Shown: positions 32,547 through 41,295 of the stretch, in pieces
How positions within the stretch are numbered: the first letter of the stretch is position 1
Layout of the letters: each line of letters begins with the position of its first letter
DNA from: Ardenticatenales bacterium
Lineage (GTDB): Bacteria; Chloroflexota; Anaerolineae; Promineifilales; Promineifilaceae
Length of the DNA: 64,000 nt
Assembly (NCBI GenBank): GCA_020634575.1
Contig: JACKBM010000028.1
Location: forward strand, 1 to 64,000
Direction: 5' to 3'
Program-made: the position numbers and the translations under genes
The notes under the pieces: model-generated
The model's database searches: none
What the model was told of the DNA's origin: nothing
What the model saw: the letters and a program-made list of their open reading frames with translations, nothing else

Positions 32547-33838
32547 GTTGGGAAACGGTCTATCAAGCCAAACTCACTGACGCCGCCACCGCGGTCTCTC
32601 ACATTCAATCCGGACAACGGGTCTACATCGGCGGCGGCGCCGGCGTGCCGCGCACCCTGACCGACGCACTCGGCGCACGGCAGGACGATCTCCGCGATGT
32701 GGAGCTGACCCACATCCTCACCTTCGCTGACGCGCCCTACGCCAAACCCGGCCGGGAAGCGATGTTTCGCGTCAACGCCCTGTTCATCGGCGCCAACGTC
32801 CGCCAGGCTGTGAATGAGGGCCGGGCCGATTTTACGCCCGTTTTTCTCTCGGAAATCCCGGATCTGTTCCGGCGGGAGATCCTGCCCCTCGACGTCGCGC
32901 TAATCTCGCTATCACCACCGGATGAACACGGCTTTTGCAGCTTTGGCGTTGAAGTAGGCGTCACGAAGCCCGCCGCCGAGAACGCCCGCATCATCATCGC
33001 TGAGATTAATCGACAAATGCCCCGCTGTCTGGGCGACAGCTTTATCCACGTCAATCGCCTCGACTACGTTGTGCCAGTTGATTACCCGCTGCCGCTGTCT
33101 CCACAGGGCGGCAGCAGCGACGTCCACCTGCAGATCGGCCAGCACGTCGCCGAGATGATTCCGGATGGCGCCACCCTGCAGATGGGCATCGGCAACATCC
33201 CCGATGCCGTGCTCAAGAGCCTCACCCATCACAAGGATCTCGGTGTCCACACGGAGATGTTTTCCGATGGCGTTATTGACCTGGTCGACCAGGGCATCAT
33301 CAGCTGCAGCCGCAAAACATTCCATCCGGGCAAGATCGTGGCCGGCTTTCTCTTCGGCTCGCAGCGACTCTACGACTTTGTCCATAACAACCCGTTGATC
33401 GAGATGCACCCCATCGACTACGTCAACGACCCCTTCAACATCGCCCGCAACAATAACATGGTGGCGATCAACTCGGCGATGCAGATCGACCTGACCGGTC
33501 AGGTCTGCGCCGACTCCATTGGCTCCCGCTTTTACAGCGGTGTCGGTGGTCAGGTCGACTTCATCCGCGGCGCGGCCCGGTCGCCAGGCGGCCTGCCCAT
33601 CATCGCCTGCCAGGCCACGGCGCAGGACGGGAAGGTCAGCCGCATCGTGCCTACTCTGTATGAAGGCAGCGGCGTTGTCACCAGCCGCAATGATGTGCAT
33701 TATGTGGTGACAGAATATGGCGTCGCTTCACTCCATGGCCGCACTATTCGCGAGCGGGTCAAGGCCCTGATCAACATCGCCCATCCGCAATTTCGCGACG
33801 AGCTGCGTTACGGGGCCGAGAAGCTGGGTTATTTATAG
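32543..33838 (+). CDS. Acetyl-CoA hydrolase/CoA-transferase family protein (4-hydroxybutyrate CoA-transferase-like)
   Basis: A 431-residue family I-type CoA-transferase. Segments: QSGQRVYIGGGAGVPRTLTD, LQMGIGNIPDAVL, HTEMFSDGVIDLVDQGII, GVGGQVDFIRGAA and YEGSGVVTSRNDVHYVVTEY. In such enzymes a Glu near the last segment forms the CoA thioester. Best matches by eye are 4-hydroxybutyrate or butyrate CoA-transferases. It is coupled by ATGA to the alanine-dehydrogenase-like gene, so together they could turn an amino- or hydroxy-acid into a CoA ester; the substrate is unknown. Confidence 0.9.
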   Translation: MSWETVYQAKLTDAATAVSHIQSGQRVYIGGGAGVPRTLTDALGARQDDLRDVELTHILTFADAPYAKPGREAMFRVNALFIGANVRQAVNEGRADFTPVFLSEIPDLFRREILPLDVALISLSPPDEHGFCSFGVEVGVTKPAAENARIIIAEINRQMPRCLGDSFIHVNRLDYVVPVDYPLPLSPQGGSSDVHLQIGQHVAEMIPDGATLQMGIGNIPDAVLKSLTHHKDLGVHTEMFSDGVIDLVDQGIISCSRKTFHPGKIVAGFLFGSQRLYDFVHNNPLIEMHPIDYVNDPFNIARNNNMVAINSAMQIDLTGQVCADSIGSRFYSGVGGQVDFIRGAARSPGGLPIIACQATAQDGKVSRIVPTLYEGSGVVTSRNDVHYVVTEYGVASLHGRTIRERVKALINIAHPQFRDELRYGAEKLGYL

Positions 33839-33842
33839 CTGG

Positions 33843-33848
33843 TATACT
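33843..33848 (+). promoter_or_regulatory. Candidate -10 box of the second ABC exporter
   Basis: TATACT is 59 bases before the ABC ATPase start, in the only non-coding gap between the CoA-transferase gene and the exporter. No good -35 hexamer is visible. Confidence 0.35.
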
Positions 33849-33906
33849 TGTACCGTTCAGACAAGTTTTGGCAACCGGCCGGTCCCATTCCGCGTAAAGG
33901 CGAATT

Positions 33907-34698
33907 ATGAGTGAAGTAGCAGCCACACCCTATGCAATTGAAGCCGTTGGGCTAAGCAAACAGTTCGACAAGAAGCTCGCCGTCAATGACCTGAATTTAC
34001 GCGTCGCCGAAGGCGAGTTCTTCGGCTTTCTGGGTCCCAATGGCGCCGGCAAATCCACCACCATCAAGATGCTGGTCGGCTTGCTGCGCCCCAGCGCCGG
34101 CCAGGCGATCATCAACGGCCATGATATGTGGCGTGACCCGCTGGCGGCCAAACAGCAGATCGGTGTACTGCCCGAAGGTTTGGCTCTCTACCCCCGCCTG
34201 ACCGCCCGCGAATTTATCCATTTTGCCGGCACCATGTACGGGCTGGACGACGAAACCATCATCCAGCGCACCAATGACCTGTTGGATTTGGTCGATCTGG
34301 ACAAGGATGCGGACAAATTAATCGTCGACTATTCCCACGGTATGCGCAAAAAGACGGCCCTGGCTGCGGCCATCATACACACCCCCCGCGTCCTGTTCCT
34401 GGATGAGCCTTTTGAAGGGGTTGACGCCATCACCATCCGGGCCATTCGCGGCGTCCTGCAACGGCTGCGCGAACGGGGCACAACCATCTTTTTCTCTTCT
34501 CACATCCTCGAAATCGTCGAGAGGCTGTGTACCCGTGTCGCCGTCATTAACGAAGGCCGGCTGGTCGCTGAAGGCACCATCCCGGAACTGCGCGCCCGGG
34601 TCGCTACCGGCGATCAATCCAACCTGGAAGATCTGTTCCTGAAAGCCGTTGGGGCCGCTGACGAAGCTGACGAGGATAACCTGTCATGGCTACGGTGA
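33907..34698 (+). CDS. ABC transporter ATP-binding protein
   Basis: A 263-residue ATPase subunit: Walker A GPNGAGKSTT near residue 41, signature YSHGMRKKTALA (a Gly-for-Gly change of the usual LSGGQ, common in some exporters), Walker B VLFLDEPFEGVD and switch region FFSSHILEIVE. It overlaps the permease gene by 13 bases, so the two form one exporter. Together with the phosphatase gene and the O-antigen-ligase-like gene it lies just outside the EPS locus. Substrate unknown. Confidence 0.92.
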   Translation: MSEVAATPYAIEAVGLSKQFDKKLAVNDLNLRVAEGEFFGFLGPNGAGKSTTIKMLVGLLRPSAGQAIINGHDMWRDPLAAKQQIGVLPEGLALYPRLTAREFIHFAGTMYGLDDETIIQRTNDLLDLVDLDKDADKLIVDYSHGMRKKTALAAAIIHTPRVLFLDEPFEGVDAITIRAIRGVLQRLRERGTTIFFSSHILEIVERLCTRVAVINEGRLVAEGTIPELRARVATGDQSNLEDLFLKAVGAADEADEDNLSWLR

Positions 34699-36338
34699 AC
34701 TGGCGCCAGCAGCGCGCTTTGCTCGCCCTGCGCGGCCGCCTGACCCTGCGCCAGTTTATGCGCGAACCGGGCCAGATTTTTGGCGTGATTGTCGTCATCG
34801 CCATCTTTGTGCCCCTGTTCCTGGGGCTCGCCGCCGGCGTCGCCCTGGCTTACTATTTTTGGACTGAGCCATGGACCTCACTCGTCCTGGGCGGCGCCTT
34901 TTTTATTGCCTGGCTTATCTGGATCACCTTCCCCATCTTCTTTAACAGCCTGGCCGAAAATTTCGATCTGAGCCGGCTCATCGTCTTCCCCATCAGCCGG
35001 CGTGACCTGCTGGCCAGCACCATCATCGGCTCTATTCTCGATTACCCGATGTATTTCCTGCTGCCGCTCTCCGCGGCGGTCCTGGTCAGTTGGGGTCTGG
35101 GGCCACAGCTCATTTTGGTCATCCCGGCCCTAATCGTCGGCTATGGCGTGATGCTGCTCTCTGGCCAGTTGGTCACGTTGCTTTTGGGGGCTATCCTGCA
35201 AAGTCGCCGCTTTCGCGATGCCCTGATGCTGATGTTTTCCCTGCTCGGGCTAAGCTGCATGTTTACCAACCTGGTCGTCAACTATCTCAGTGAGCAGGTT
35301 CAATTTACGGGCACAAATGCCAGCGCCAACATTGGGGCTATCTTCAGCTTTCTGCAATGGCTGCCCCCGGGCGCCGTCGCCCAATCGATCCGCCTGTCAG
35401 CAACCGGTAATTGGCTCGCGGCAACCGGCTGGCTTCTGTATGCCGCCGCCTGGGTCGCGGTGATGGGCTGGCTCTGGTATCGGCTTGTCCATCGCCTCTT
35501 TGTCGGTTCCGGCTACGTCCTGCAATTGGGCGCCGGCGCCGAAAAGCAGAGCCGGCAGGAAGAGCGGCGCAGCCGGTTCAGCTGGATACCGGCCGATATC
35601 CGCGCCGTTGCCTTCAAGGAAATGAAGTCAGTCTGGCGGACACCCTCCCGGCGTCTCCTGCTGGTACAGGGGCTCTTTTTCCCGCTGGCGATGTTGATGC
35701 CCTTCTTCCTGGGCGGCCAGGAAAGCTTTGAGCTGCCGGCCTGGTTTGGGCTGGCCCTGTTGCCGATGGCTCTCCTGACCGAATGGGCGGCCACCATGAA
35801 CATGTTAGGCTTCGAAGGGCGCGGCCTGCCGGCCTTATTGCTCCTGCCCTTCTCACCCCGCCGCTATTTTATGGGCAAGACGCTGGGCCTGGCATTGGTC
35901 AGCTTGCCATCGCTCTATCTGGTTGGCATCGTGCTGTTTTGGTTCAATGGCCACTGGTCTGTTCTCATCGGTCTGCTGCTGGTCCCGGCTGTTGCCCTTC
36001 TGGCCAGCGGTCTGAATGCCGTAATTTCAGCTTATTTCCCCACCCCCGTGAACCTGGAAAAGATGGCCGGGCGCAACAACGGCGCCCGCGGGGGCCTCAT
36101 TGCCGGCCTCTTTAATGGCATGGTGTCGCCGGCTCTGAATGGCCTCGTCTTTGCGCCGGTCATGCTGGCGATGATCGCTGCTTATCGTCTGGGGTGGTGG
36201 CTGGGGGTGTTAATCGTGCCTGCGGCCTACCTGTATGCTTACCTGGTCTTTCGCGTGACGGTCGGCTGGGCCGGCAAGCGGCTGCTGGCAGCCGGCCCCG
36301 AAATCATGGCCCAGGCCGCTCTCCCCGAAGATCGGTAG
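34686..36338 (+). CDS. Large ABC exporter permease (about 12 membrane helices)
   Basis: A 550-residue membrane protein with roughly twelve hydrophobic helices in two similar halves, joined by a soluble loop around residues 290-320 (EKQSRQEERRSRFSWIPADI). Each half begins with a helix-turn segment such as LIVFPISRRDLLASTIIGS and LLLLPFSPRRYFMGKTLGL, in which two basic residues follow PIS/PFS. This pattern is typical of fused ABC-2 permeases. Its gene overlaps the ATPase by 13 bases. No substrate signature was found. Confidence 0.85.
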   Translation: MATVNWRQQRALLALRGRLTLRQFMREPGQIFGVIVVIAIFVPLFLGLAAGVALAYYFWTEPWTSLVLGGAFFIAWLIWITFPIFFNSLAENFDLSRLIVFPISRRDLLASTIIGSILDYPMYFLLPLSAAVLVSWGLGPQLILVIPALIVGYGVMLLSGQLVTLLLGAILQSRRFRDALMLMFSLLGLSCMFTNLVVNYLSEQVQFTGTNASANIGAIFSFLQWLPPGAVAQSIRLSATGNWLAATGWLLYAAAWVAVMGWLWYRLVHRLFVGSGYVLQLGAGAEKQSRQEERRSRFSWIPADIRAVAFKEMKSVWRTPSRRLLLVQGLFFPLAMLMPFFLGGQESFELPAWFGLALLPMALLTEWAATMNMLGFEGRGLPALLLLPFSPRRYFMGKTLGLALVSLPSLYLVGIVLFWFNGHWSVLIGLLLVPAVALLASGLNAVISAYFPTPVNLEKMAGRNNGARGGLIAGLFNGMVSPALNGLVFAPVMLAMIAAYRLGWWLGVLIVPAAYLYAYLVFRVTVGWAGKRLLAAGPEIMAQAALPEDR

Positions 36339-36375
36339 ACAATTCCATGCTAGAATAGCTCCTTTTGGAGCAACT

Positions 36376-37011
36376 ATGCATCTCTACCTTGTACGTCACG
36401 GACAAAGCTATATCAACCTGCCGGACTACGCCGATCTCCATGAGGACACCGCCCTCACCGAATTGGGCGAGCGCCAGGCAGACCGCGTCGCGCCCTGGCT
36501 GCGGGCCCATATCCCGCAATTGGATGCGCTGTATTGCAGCACGCTGCGCCGCACCCGGGAAACGGCCCGGCCGATCAGCGCGGCCTTTGGGCTGCAACCC
36601 ACCTACGAAGACAGCATACGTGAGTTTGGCACCAACCGGGCCGACCACACTCCCTGGCCCAATGATGATCTGCCGGCTTACGCCAACTTCTGGGGCAGCT
36701 CCCACCCCTTCGACCCGATTTCGGTCAATGTGCCGGGCGGCGAGACATTTGTCCATTTTCGCGCCCGGGTCAGTATCTTTGTCGAACAGCTACTGAAGCG
36801 GCACAAGGATCAAACCGTCCTTGTTGTCTGCCATGGCGGGGTAATCGAAGTGGCTTTTGACTACTGTTTCAATGTGGGTAACTGGCGCCACACCGAGATC
36901 CGGGCCGACAACACCAGCGTCACCTATTTTGAGCACGTGGATCACCCGGATCGGGAGCGGTGGAAACTGCATTATCATAATCGGACCGAGCATCTACTGG
37001 GCGATAGCTGA
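36376..37011 (+). CDS. Histidine phosphatase family protein (phosphoglycerate mutase-like)
   Basis: A 211-residue phosphatase of the phosphoglycerate-mutase superfamily. The phospho-acceptor motif LYLVRHGQS is at the start, the second catalytic Arg in LRRTRETA, acidic residues in DSIREFG, and the second His in VVCHGGVIEV. The natural substrate is unknown; members act on sugar phosphates or nucleotides. An RBS GGAG at 36368 is part of a small CTCC/GGAG hairpin. Its C-terminus overlaps the end of the O-antigen-ligase-like gene by 92 bases. Confidence 0.9.
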   Translation: MHLYLVRHGQSYINLPDYADLHEDTALTELGERQADRVAPWLRAHIPQLDALYCSTLRRTRETARPISAAFGLQPTYEDSIREFGTNRADHTPWPNDDLPAYANFWGSSHPFDPISVNVPGGETFVHFRARVSIFVEQLLKRHKDQTVLVVCHGGVIEVAFDYCFNVGNWRHTEIRADNTSVTYFEHVDHPDRERWKLHYHNRTEHLLGDS

Positions 37012-38332
37012 CGGCCAGGGACCAAAAAGCCCAGAGCAGCCAGCGCCAGTGGCGCCCAGGTGCCCAACCCCAGGCGTAGTAGTCATAGAAGTCGATGAGG
37101 CCGTACGCCAGCAGCGCCGCGCTCAGGGCCAGGAGCCAGGGTGTGACCCGCTCGGGCTGGCGCCAGCATAGGTAGAGCGTGTAGCCAGGCGGCAGGATCA
37201 TGAGCAGGAGCCAGAGAGCGGCACCGGCCGGTCCCAACTCCAGCAGCAGCAACAACGGCACCTGATGCACCGGCTGCGGCGCCACGGCGGCCTGTTCGCC
37301 AATCAGTGGCGCCACCGCCACCGTGCCGTTGCCCGCGCCCACACCTGTCCAGGGTGCGGCGCCATAGGCCGCCCAGGCCGCCGCCCGCAATGCATCCCGC
37401 TCCGATAGGGAGCGCGTCTCAAACTCATTCACGGTTGGTTGCAGGCGGGTGAACAACAGCTCACGGGTAGGGATCAGCGCCAGCAGCCCGCCCACGCAAC
37501 AGAAGGCGGCGCCCAGTAGGAGCGAACGACCATATTGCTGGCGCCAGGCCGCCCGGCTACCCAGCAACAGCGCCAGAAAGAGAAAACCGGCCAGCAGACC
37601 CAGCCAGGCCGCCCGGGAGAAACTCAGAACGAGGGCGGCGCAGCCCAGCAACAGCCCGAGGCGTAACGGCCAGGCCAGCCGGCCCGGCCGCAGCGAGCCA
37701 CCCAGCAGCAGCAAGATGGCCAGGGCCAGAAAGCCGCCCAGCAGGTTAGGGTGATTGGTCAGCCCATAGGCGCGCAGCCAGAATTGCTCACCTACCGCCA
37801 GGATGCTGCCGCCGCCAGGATAACGGTTGAGATCCACCTCCCCTAACCAGTAAAGACCCAGGTCATCCTGCCGCCAGAACTGTAAGCCCGCGACAATGCT
37901 TTGTCCGGCCAACGCCAGCAGCAACGCGCCCTGAACCAGGCGAGGTGCCGGCGCCAGCCAGTGGATCAGGTAAAAGCTGGCCAGGAGCAGGGCCAGGTAA
38001 ATCGTATATTGCCAGGCCAGGATGGGTTCACGCGCCCAATTGAGACTGAGGGAAGCCAAAATGACAAGCGCACACAGTGGCAGCCAGATAGGCGACCGTC
38101 GCAGGGCGGGCCAATAACGCGGCCCGGCTGGCCAGAGGAAAGCCATCAATAACAGCAATAAGCCAAAATCGGCCAGACGTAGATTGAGGCTGGTTAATTC
38201 GACATAGATACCGGGAAACTCGACCCGTTGCAGCGGCCAGTTACGGGGTACAAAGAGGGTAAGCAGGCTAAAGACAAGGCCGAGCTGGCCGAGCAGCCTG
38301 GGGAAGAAACGGGGACCGGCCGGAGGTTGCAT
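36920..38332 (-). CDS. O-antigen ligase/polymerase (Wzy-like) membrane protein
   Basis: A 470-residue membrane protein with about eleven hydrophobic helices. The Wzy_C-type centre is seen in VLSFSRAAWLGLLAGFLFLA (helix with Ser-Arg) and in the large loop PTVNEFETRSLSERDALRAA, with HQVPLLLLLELGPAG later. Such proteins join or polymerise lipid-linked oligosaccharides. The last 30 residues (YRPVDARSDYDNA and on) are antisense to the end of the phosphatase gene. It is the second such protein in the window (the other is at 43776). Confidence 0.78.
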   Translation of the reverse strand: MQPPAGPRFFPRLLGQLGLVFSLLTLFVPRNWPLQRVEFPGIYVELTSLNLRLADFGLLLLLMAFLWPAGPRYWPALRRSPIWLPLCALVILASLSLNWAREPILAWQYTIYLALLLASFYLIHWLAPAPRLVQGALLLALAGQSIVAGLQFWRQDDLGLYWLGEVDLNRYPGGGSILAVGEQFWLRAYGLTNHPNLLGGFLALAILLLLGGSLRPGRLAWPLRLGLLLGCAALVLSFSRAAWLGLLAGFLFLALLLGSRAAWRQQYGRSLLLGAAFCCVGGLLALIPTRELLFTRLQPTVNEFETRSLSERDALRAAAWAAYGAAPWTGVGAGNGTVAVAPLIGEQAAVAPQPVHQVPLLLLLELGPAGAALWLLLMILPPGYTLYLCWRQPERVTPWLLALSAALLAYGLIDFYDYYAWGWAPGRHWRWLLWAFWSLAVSYRPVDARSDYDNAVSTAPDPGDPRAQNR

Positions 38333-38372
38333 ACCGGCCGGTATTGTAGCATCGTTTGCCGGGGTACGCGGC

Positions 38373-39491
38373 TTAGCCGTTGACCGGAGTCACCTCAGCA
38401 GCCAGTAGTTTGTCTATGGAACGCATGACCAGTTCGAGCGTGATCCGTTCCAGGTCGCTCTGGCACTGCGGCCCATTACAGGCGCCGGCGGCGTAATCAC
38501 AGAGCGGCGGTCCGGGCCGTTCCACAAAACGTTGCAGCATGATCATCGGCTCGCCGGGCAGGGGGCCATTCCAGGAGACCGTCCCGGCGCCCATCATGAT
38601 GACCGACTTTTTGTTCAGCGCCTGACAGAATTGAGTAGGCGCGGTGTCAACGGCGGTCACGAGCGTGGCCTTGTCGATGATTGCCGCAAATTGATCCAGG
38701 GTGGTCCGGCCGGCGGCGTTGATGGGGGTATGGCGCATGGCGGCGACGACTTCGGCAGCCAGCGCCTCTTCGTCGTCGCTACCGGTGATGACGACAGTGC
38801 CGCCGTAGCGGTCGATCAGGGCATCGCCGAGTTGGGCCCACCGGCCGGTGATCCACTGATTACAACCCCAATGGCAGCCGGGATGCAGCACAAATAACGG
38901 TTTATCTGGCTCCCAGCCATTTTCAATCAGAAATTGCTGGCTCCACGCTTTGTCTTCTGGCTGCAACCAGAGCTCCATCTGCGGCGACATCTCCTCAAAA
39001 CCAATCGCTTCCAGGATCAGGGCATTGCGCTGCCGCGACCCCAGCTCAACATCTTCGGGACCCAGATGAGCATCCAGCAATGAATCAAAACGGTATTGTG
39101 AATAACCTACCTGGAACGGCTTGCCCCAGCTCGCCGCCCACAAAATGGAAGAGGGGCCGGTATAGCGGAAATGAACCACCAGATCAACGCGCCCCACCAA
39201 CTTCAACCAGCTTTGCAACTTGTACCAGAGGCCGGTCAGACGGGGAAAACGGCCGGCTTCCTGACGGAAGACAAAGAAGGGCACAATGTCGTCCACATAG
39301 GGACAGTTTTCCATAATGGGCGTGGCATAGGGGTTACCCAATAGGGTGATATGGGCTTCAGGCCAGCGCTGGCGCAGGGCTCGCAAATAAGGCACGGCAT
39401 AAAGCAGACCACTCATGTGATCACGGACGATAGCCACGATACGCATCCTGGCCTTATCCGGCGGGGCCGGGTAAATAACAGAATCACTCAT
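38373..39491 (-). CDS. Glycosyltransferase family 9 (heptosyltransferase-like)
   Basis: A 372-residue GT-B enzyme. It has RIVAIVRDHMSGLLYAVPYL, YATPIMENCPYVDDIVPFF, FVLHPGCHWGCNQWITGRWA, TVVITGSDDEEALAAEVVAA and AVDTAPTQFCQAL, in the order of the GT9 family. GT9 enzymes attach heptose or other sugars from ADP-activated donors. A C-terminal Cys cluster (CDYAAGACNGPQCQ) is unusual. The start at 39491 is uncertain; 39446 is an alternative. It reads away from the EPS locus across a 430-base divergent gap. Confidence 0.85.
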   Translation of the reverse strand: MSDSVIYPAPPDKARMRIVAIVRDHMSGLLYAVPYLRALRQRWPEAHITLLGNPYATPIMENCPYVDDIVPFFVFRQEAGRFPRLTGLWYKLQSWLKLVGRVDLVVHFRYTGPSSILWAASWGKPFQVGYSQYRFDSLLDAHLGPEDVELGSRQRNALILEAIGFEEMSPQMELWLQPEDKAWSQQFLIENGWEPDKPLFVLHPGCHWGCNQWITGRWAQLGDALIDRYGGTVVITGSDDEEALAAEVVAAMRHTPINAAGRTTLDQFAAIIDKATLVTAVDTAPTQFCQALNKKSVIMMGAGTVSWNGPLPGEPMIMLQRFVERPGPPLCDYAAGACNGPQCQSDLERITLELVMRSIDKLLAAEVTPVNG

Positions 39492-39612
39492 AATTGTTTC
39501 GCAAATGCTCAGCGGCCCACTGTACAGAATATGCAACAATGGTACAAATTTAACATTTTCTTAGCTGGTAGTTCTGGCTAAGATACCATTTTATCAAGCC
39601 TTGTGTCGTTTC

Positions 39613-39621
39613 TGTTACAAT
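39613..39621 (+). promoter_or_regulatory. Extended -10 promoter of the EPS leader RNA
   Basis: TGTTACAAT is an extended -10 (TGnTACAAT). A weak TTGTGT lies ten bases upstream rather than at standard distance. Transcription would start near 39628, 343 bases before the Wzz gene. Confidence 0.5.
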
Positions 39622-39627
39622 GGGGTC

Positions 39628-39838
39628 ATATTCTCTAACGTGTGAGATTAGCGGTCATTCCTTACATAACTACTTACAGGTTCAGGTGTAACGGCTTGGG
39701 CACCCGGGTGCATGACACAGCGGGGTCCTGTTCCTGTAAGATGAGTTGTAAGTGACCATTCCCATAATGGCGTTTGTGGGTGCGGGTGGTTTTTGATCTT
39801 TTCTTTGCAGCAATACCACCACTTCCCACAATTTTTTT
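39628..39838 (+). ncRNA. Structured leader or small RNA ahead of the EPS operon
   Basis: Between the extended -10 box and a terminator lie about 210 bases without a reading frame. Two stems are visible. GGTCA...CTTACA...CTTACAGG (39653-39680) pairs with CCTGTAAG...TGTAAG...TGACC (39733-39757) as a long interrupted stem, capped by the perfect 12-base palindrome GCACCCGGGTGC at 39700-39711. The second stem is the terminator (39776-39838). The molecule could be an independent RNA or an attenuator that cuts off EPS transcription. No known family is recognised. Confidence 0.5.
39776..39838 (+). terminator. Intrinsic terminator inside the EPS leader
   Basis: GTGGG-TGC-GGGTGGT (39776-39790) pairs with ACCACC-ACTT-CCCAC (39815-39829), then TTTTTTT follows at about 39832-39838. 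A stem with G-C-rich arms followed by seven T residues fits a rho-independent terminator in the middle of the non-coding gap, 130 bases before the first EPS gene. Confidence 0.65.
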
Positions 39839-39970
39839 GATCATCCGAAATGGATTCGGAGATCCGGCTGGGCAAGTTAGGCGTTAGTTCTATTAACGGC
39901 GTTAACTGTTCCACCGTTGAAAATCGGCGCCAACTGGGGAAACATTGCCGATTACGAAGCAGGAAAACTT

Positions 39971-41197
39971 ATGGTTCGTCTCGTACTATTGCGATTACTT
40001 GAAAGCTACTTCCGTCACCGCTGGCTATACCTGGTGCCAATCCTGATTTTGACCACGGTTGGTATCGTCACTGCCGCTCTGGCTAAAGAGCAATACCTCT
40101 CCTCTGGCGTTATGTATGTCCAGGAGGAGTCTTATCTGGCGAGTGTGACCGGCGTGCGGACGGAGGGCTTTGACTGGCTCACCCCGGCTACACGAACCAC
40201 CCGCGAGATCAACGACCTGTTGCAGACAGACACCTTTGTTCGTGGCGTCATTGCCCAGACCAGCCTGGAAAGCCGCATGAGCGGCAGCACACGTCTGGTG
40301 CTGCAGACCATGAGTGATGTCCGCGAAGCCATTCGAGCCACTGAACAGGGTGACAACCAGCTCTGGGTCCTGGCCACGTGGGAAAACCCGGCCGTCGCTT
40401 ACGAACTGGCCAACGCGACCATTGAGAATTACATCCAGTGGCACATCAACACGGACCTGCAAGACAGTATCGCGGCTGAAGCTTTCTTCTTTGATCTGAT
40501 TGAATCCTATCGGCAGGATCTGATTGTGGCCAACCAGGCGCTGGAGACCTACCTGGCCGAGCATCCGGTCCCCCTCCGGGGTGAGCGGACCGAACTGGAA
40601 ACCCTGGAAATCAGCCGGCTCCAGTCAGACATTAACCTGGCCGCTGCCCGCTATTCCCAGGCCCTAAACAGCGAAGAAGTTTCCCGTCTGGCCACTGTCC
40701 AGACGGAGAGTGACGTCCGGCAGACTTATTTTGTGCTGGATGCACCTGAGATCCCGACAGATTCTGAGCGTTCCTTGCGCAGCCTGGCTTTGAATGTCAT
40801 GGTATTCGCCGCTGTCGGCGTCTTACTGAGCCTGGGTGCCCTGGTCGCTAATGCGCTTATCGACCGCTCTTACCGCTTCCCTATCGATGCCTGGCACACG
40901 CTGGATCTGCCGGTCCTGGCGATGGTGCCTGACGTGACGCCAAAACAGAAACGGCAATGGGGCAGGCGCAAGGTAAGCGAGCCAACCCGGCAACCGGTCG
41001 CGCCGGAACCCGGTCTGAGCCCAGTGTTCCAGCCGGAAACCACCCCGGTCACGCAGCAGCAACAGACCGGCGGCGGGGCGACAGCCGTCATGGCCGCCGC
41101 GGATACGGGCAACGGCGAGTTGTCCGACCTGCTTTGGGGCTCTGCTCAGGGCGAAGAGGCCACACCGCAGCCAGCTTTATCAACAGCCGAGGATTAA
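39971..41197 (+). CDS. Polysaccharide chain-length determinant (Wzz-like co-polymerase)
   Basis: A 408-residue membrane protein that sets polysaccharide chain length with the Wzy polymerase. One helix is near residues 15-37 (FRHRWLYLVPILILTTVGIV), a long extracytoplasmic coiled region follows (about residues 40-260), and a second helix is near 275-297. The C-terminal 100 residues are cytoplasmic, Pro/Gln-rich and lack a kinase domain. The start at 39971 follows AGGAAAACTT; an in-frame TTG at 39917 has no site. It is the first gene of the EPS locus. Coupling with the altered kinase-like protein two genes on is probable, as in split Wzc systems. Confidence 0.85.
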   Translation: MVRLVLLRLLESYFRHRWLYLVPILILTTVGIVTAALAKEQYLSSGVMYVQEESYLASVTGVRTEGFDWLTPATRTTREINDLLQTDTFVRGVIAQTSLESRMSGSTRLVLQTMSDVREAIRATEQGDNQLWVLATWENPAVAYELANATIENYIQWHINTDLQDSIAAEAFFFDLIESYRQDLIVANQALETYLAEHPVPLRGERTELETLEISRLQSDINLAAARYSQALNSEEVSRLATVQTESDVRQTYFVLDAPEIPTDSERSLRSLALNVMVFAAVGVLLSLGALVANALIDRSYRFPIDAWHTLDLPVLAMVPDVTPKQKRQWGRRKVSEPTRQPVAPEPGLSPVFQPETTPVTQQQQTGGGATAVMAAADTGNGELSDLLWGSAQGEEATPQPALSTAED

Positions 41198-41295
41198 GAA
41201 CCGTTTCCTGCATTTGGGAAGCCAATACAGTGAGTCATTGCTGCCGGAGAGTGTCTTGCCTTGCAGGCAATTCATTCTCCGGCTGAAGTAAACCC

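Noticed and set aside
39917..39970. Longer Wzz protein starting from TTG at 39917
   Set aside because: No ribosome site at 39917, whereas ATG at 39971 has AGGA seven bases upstream.
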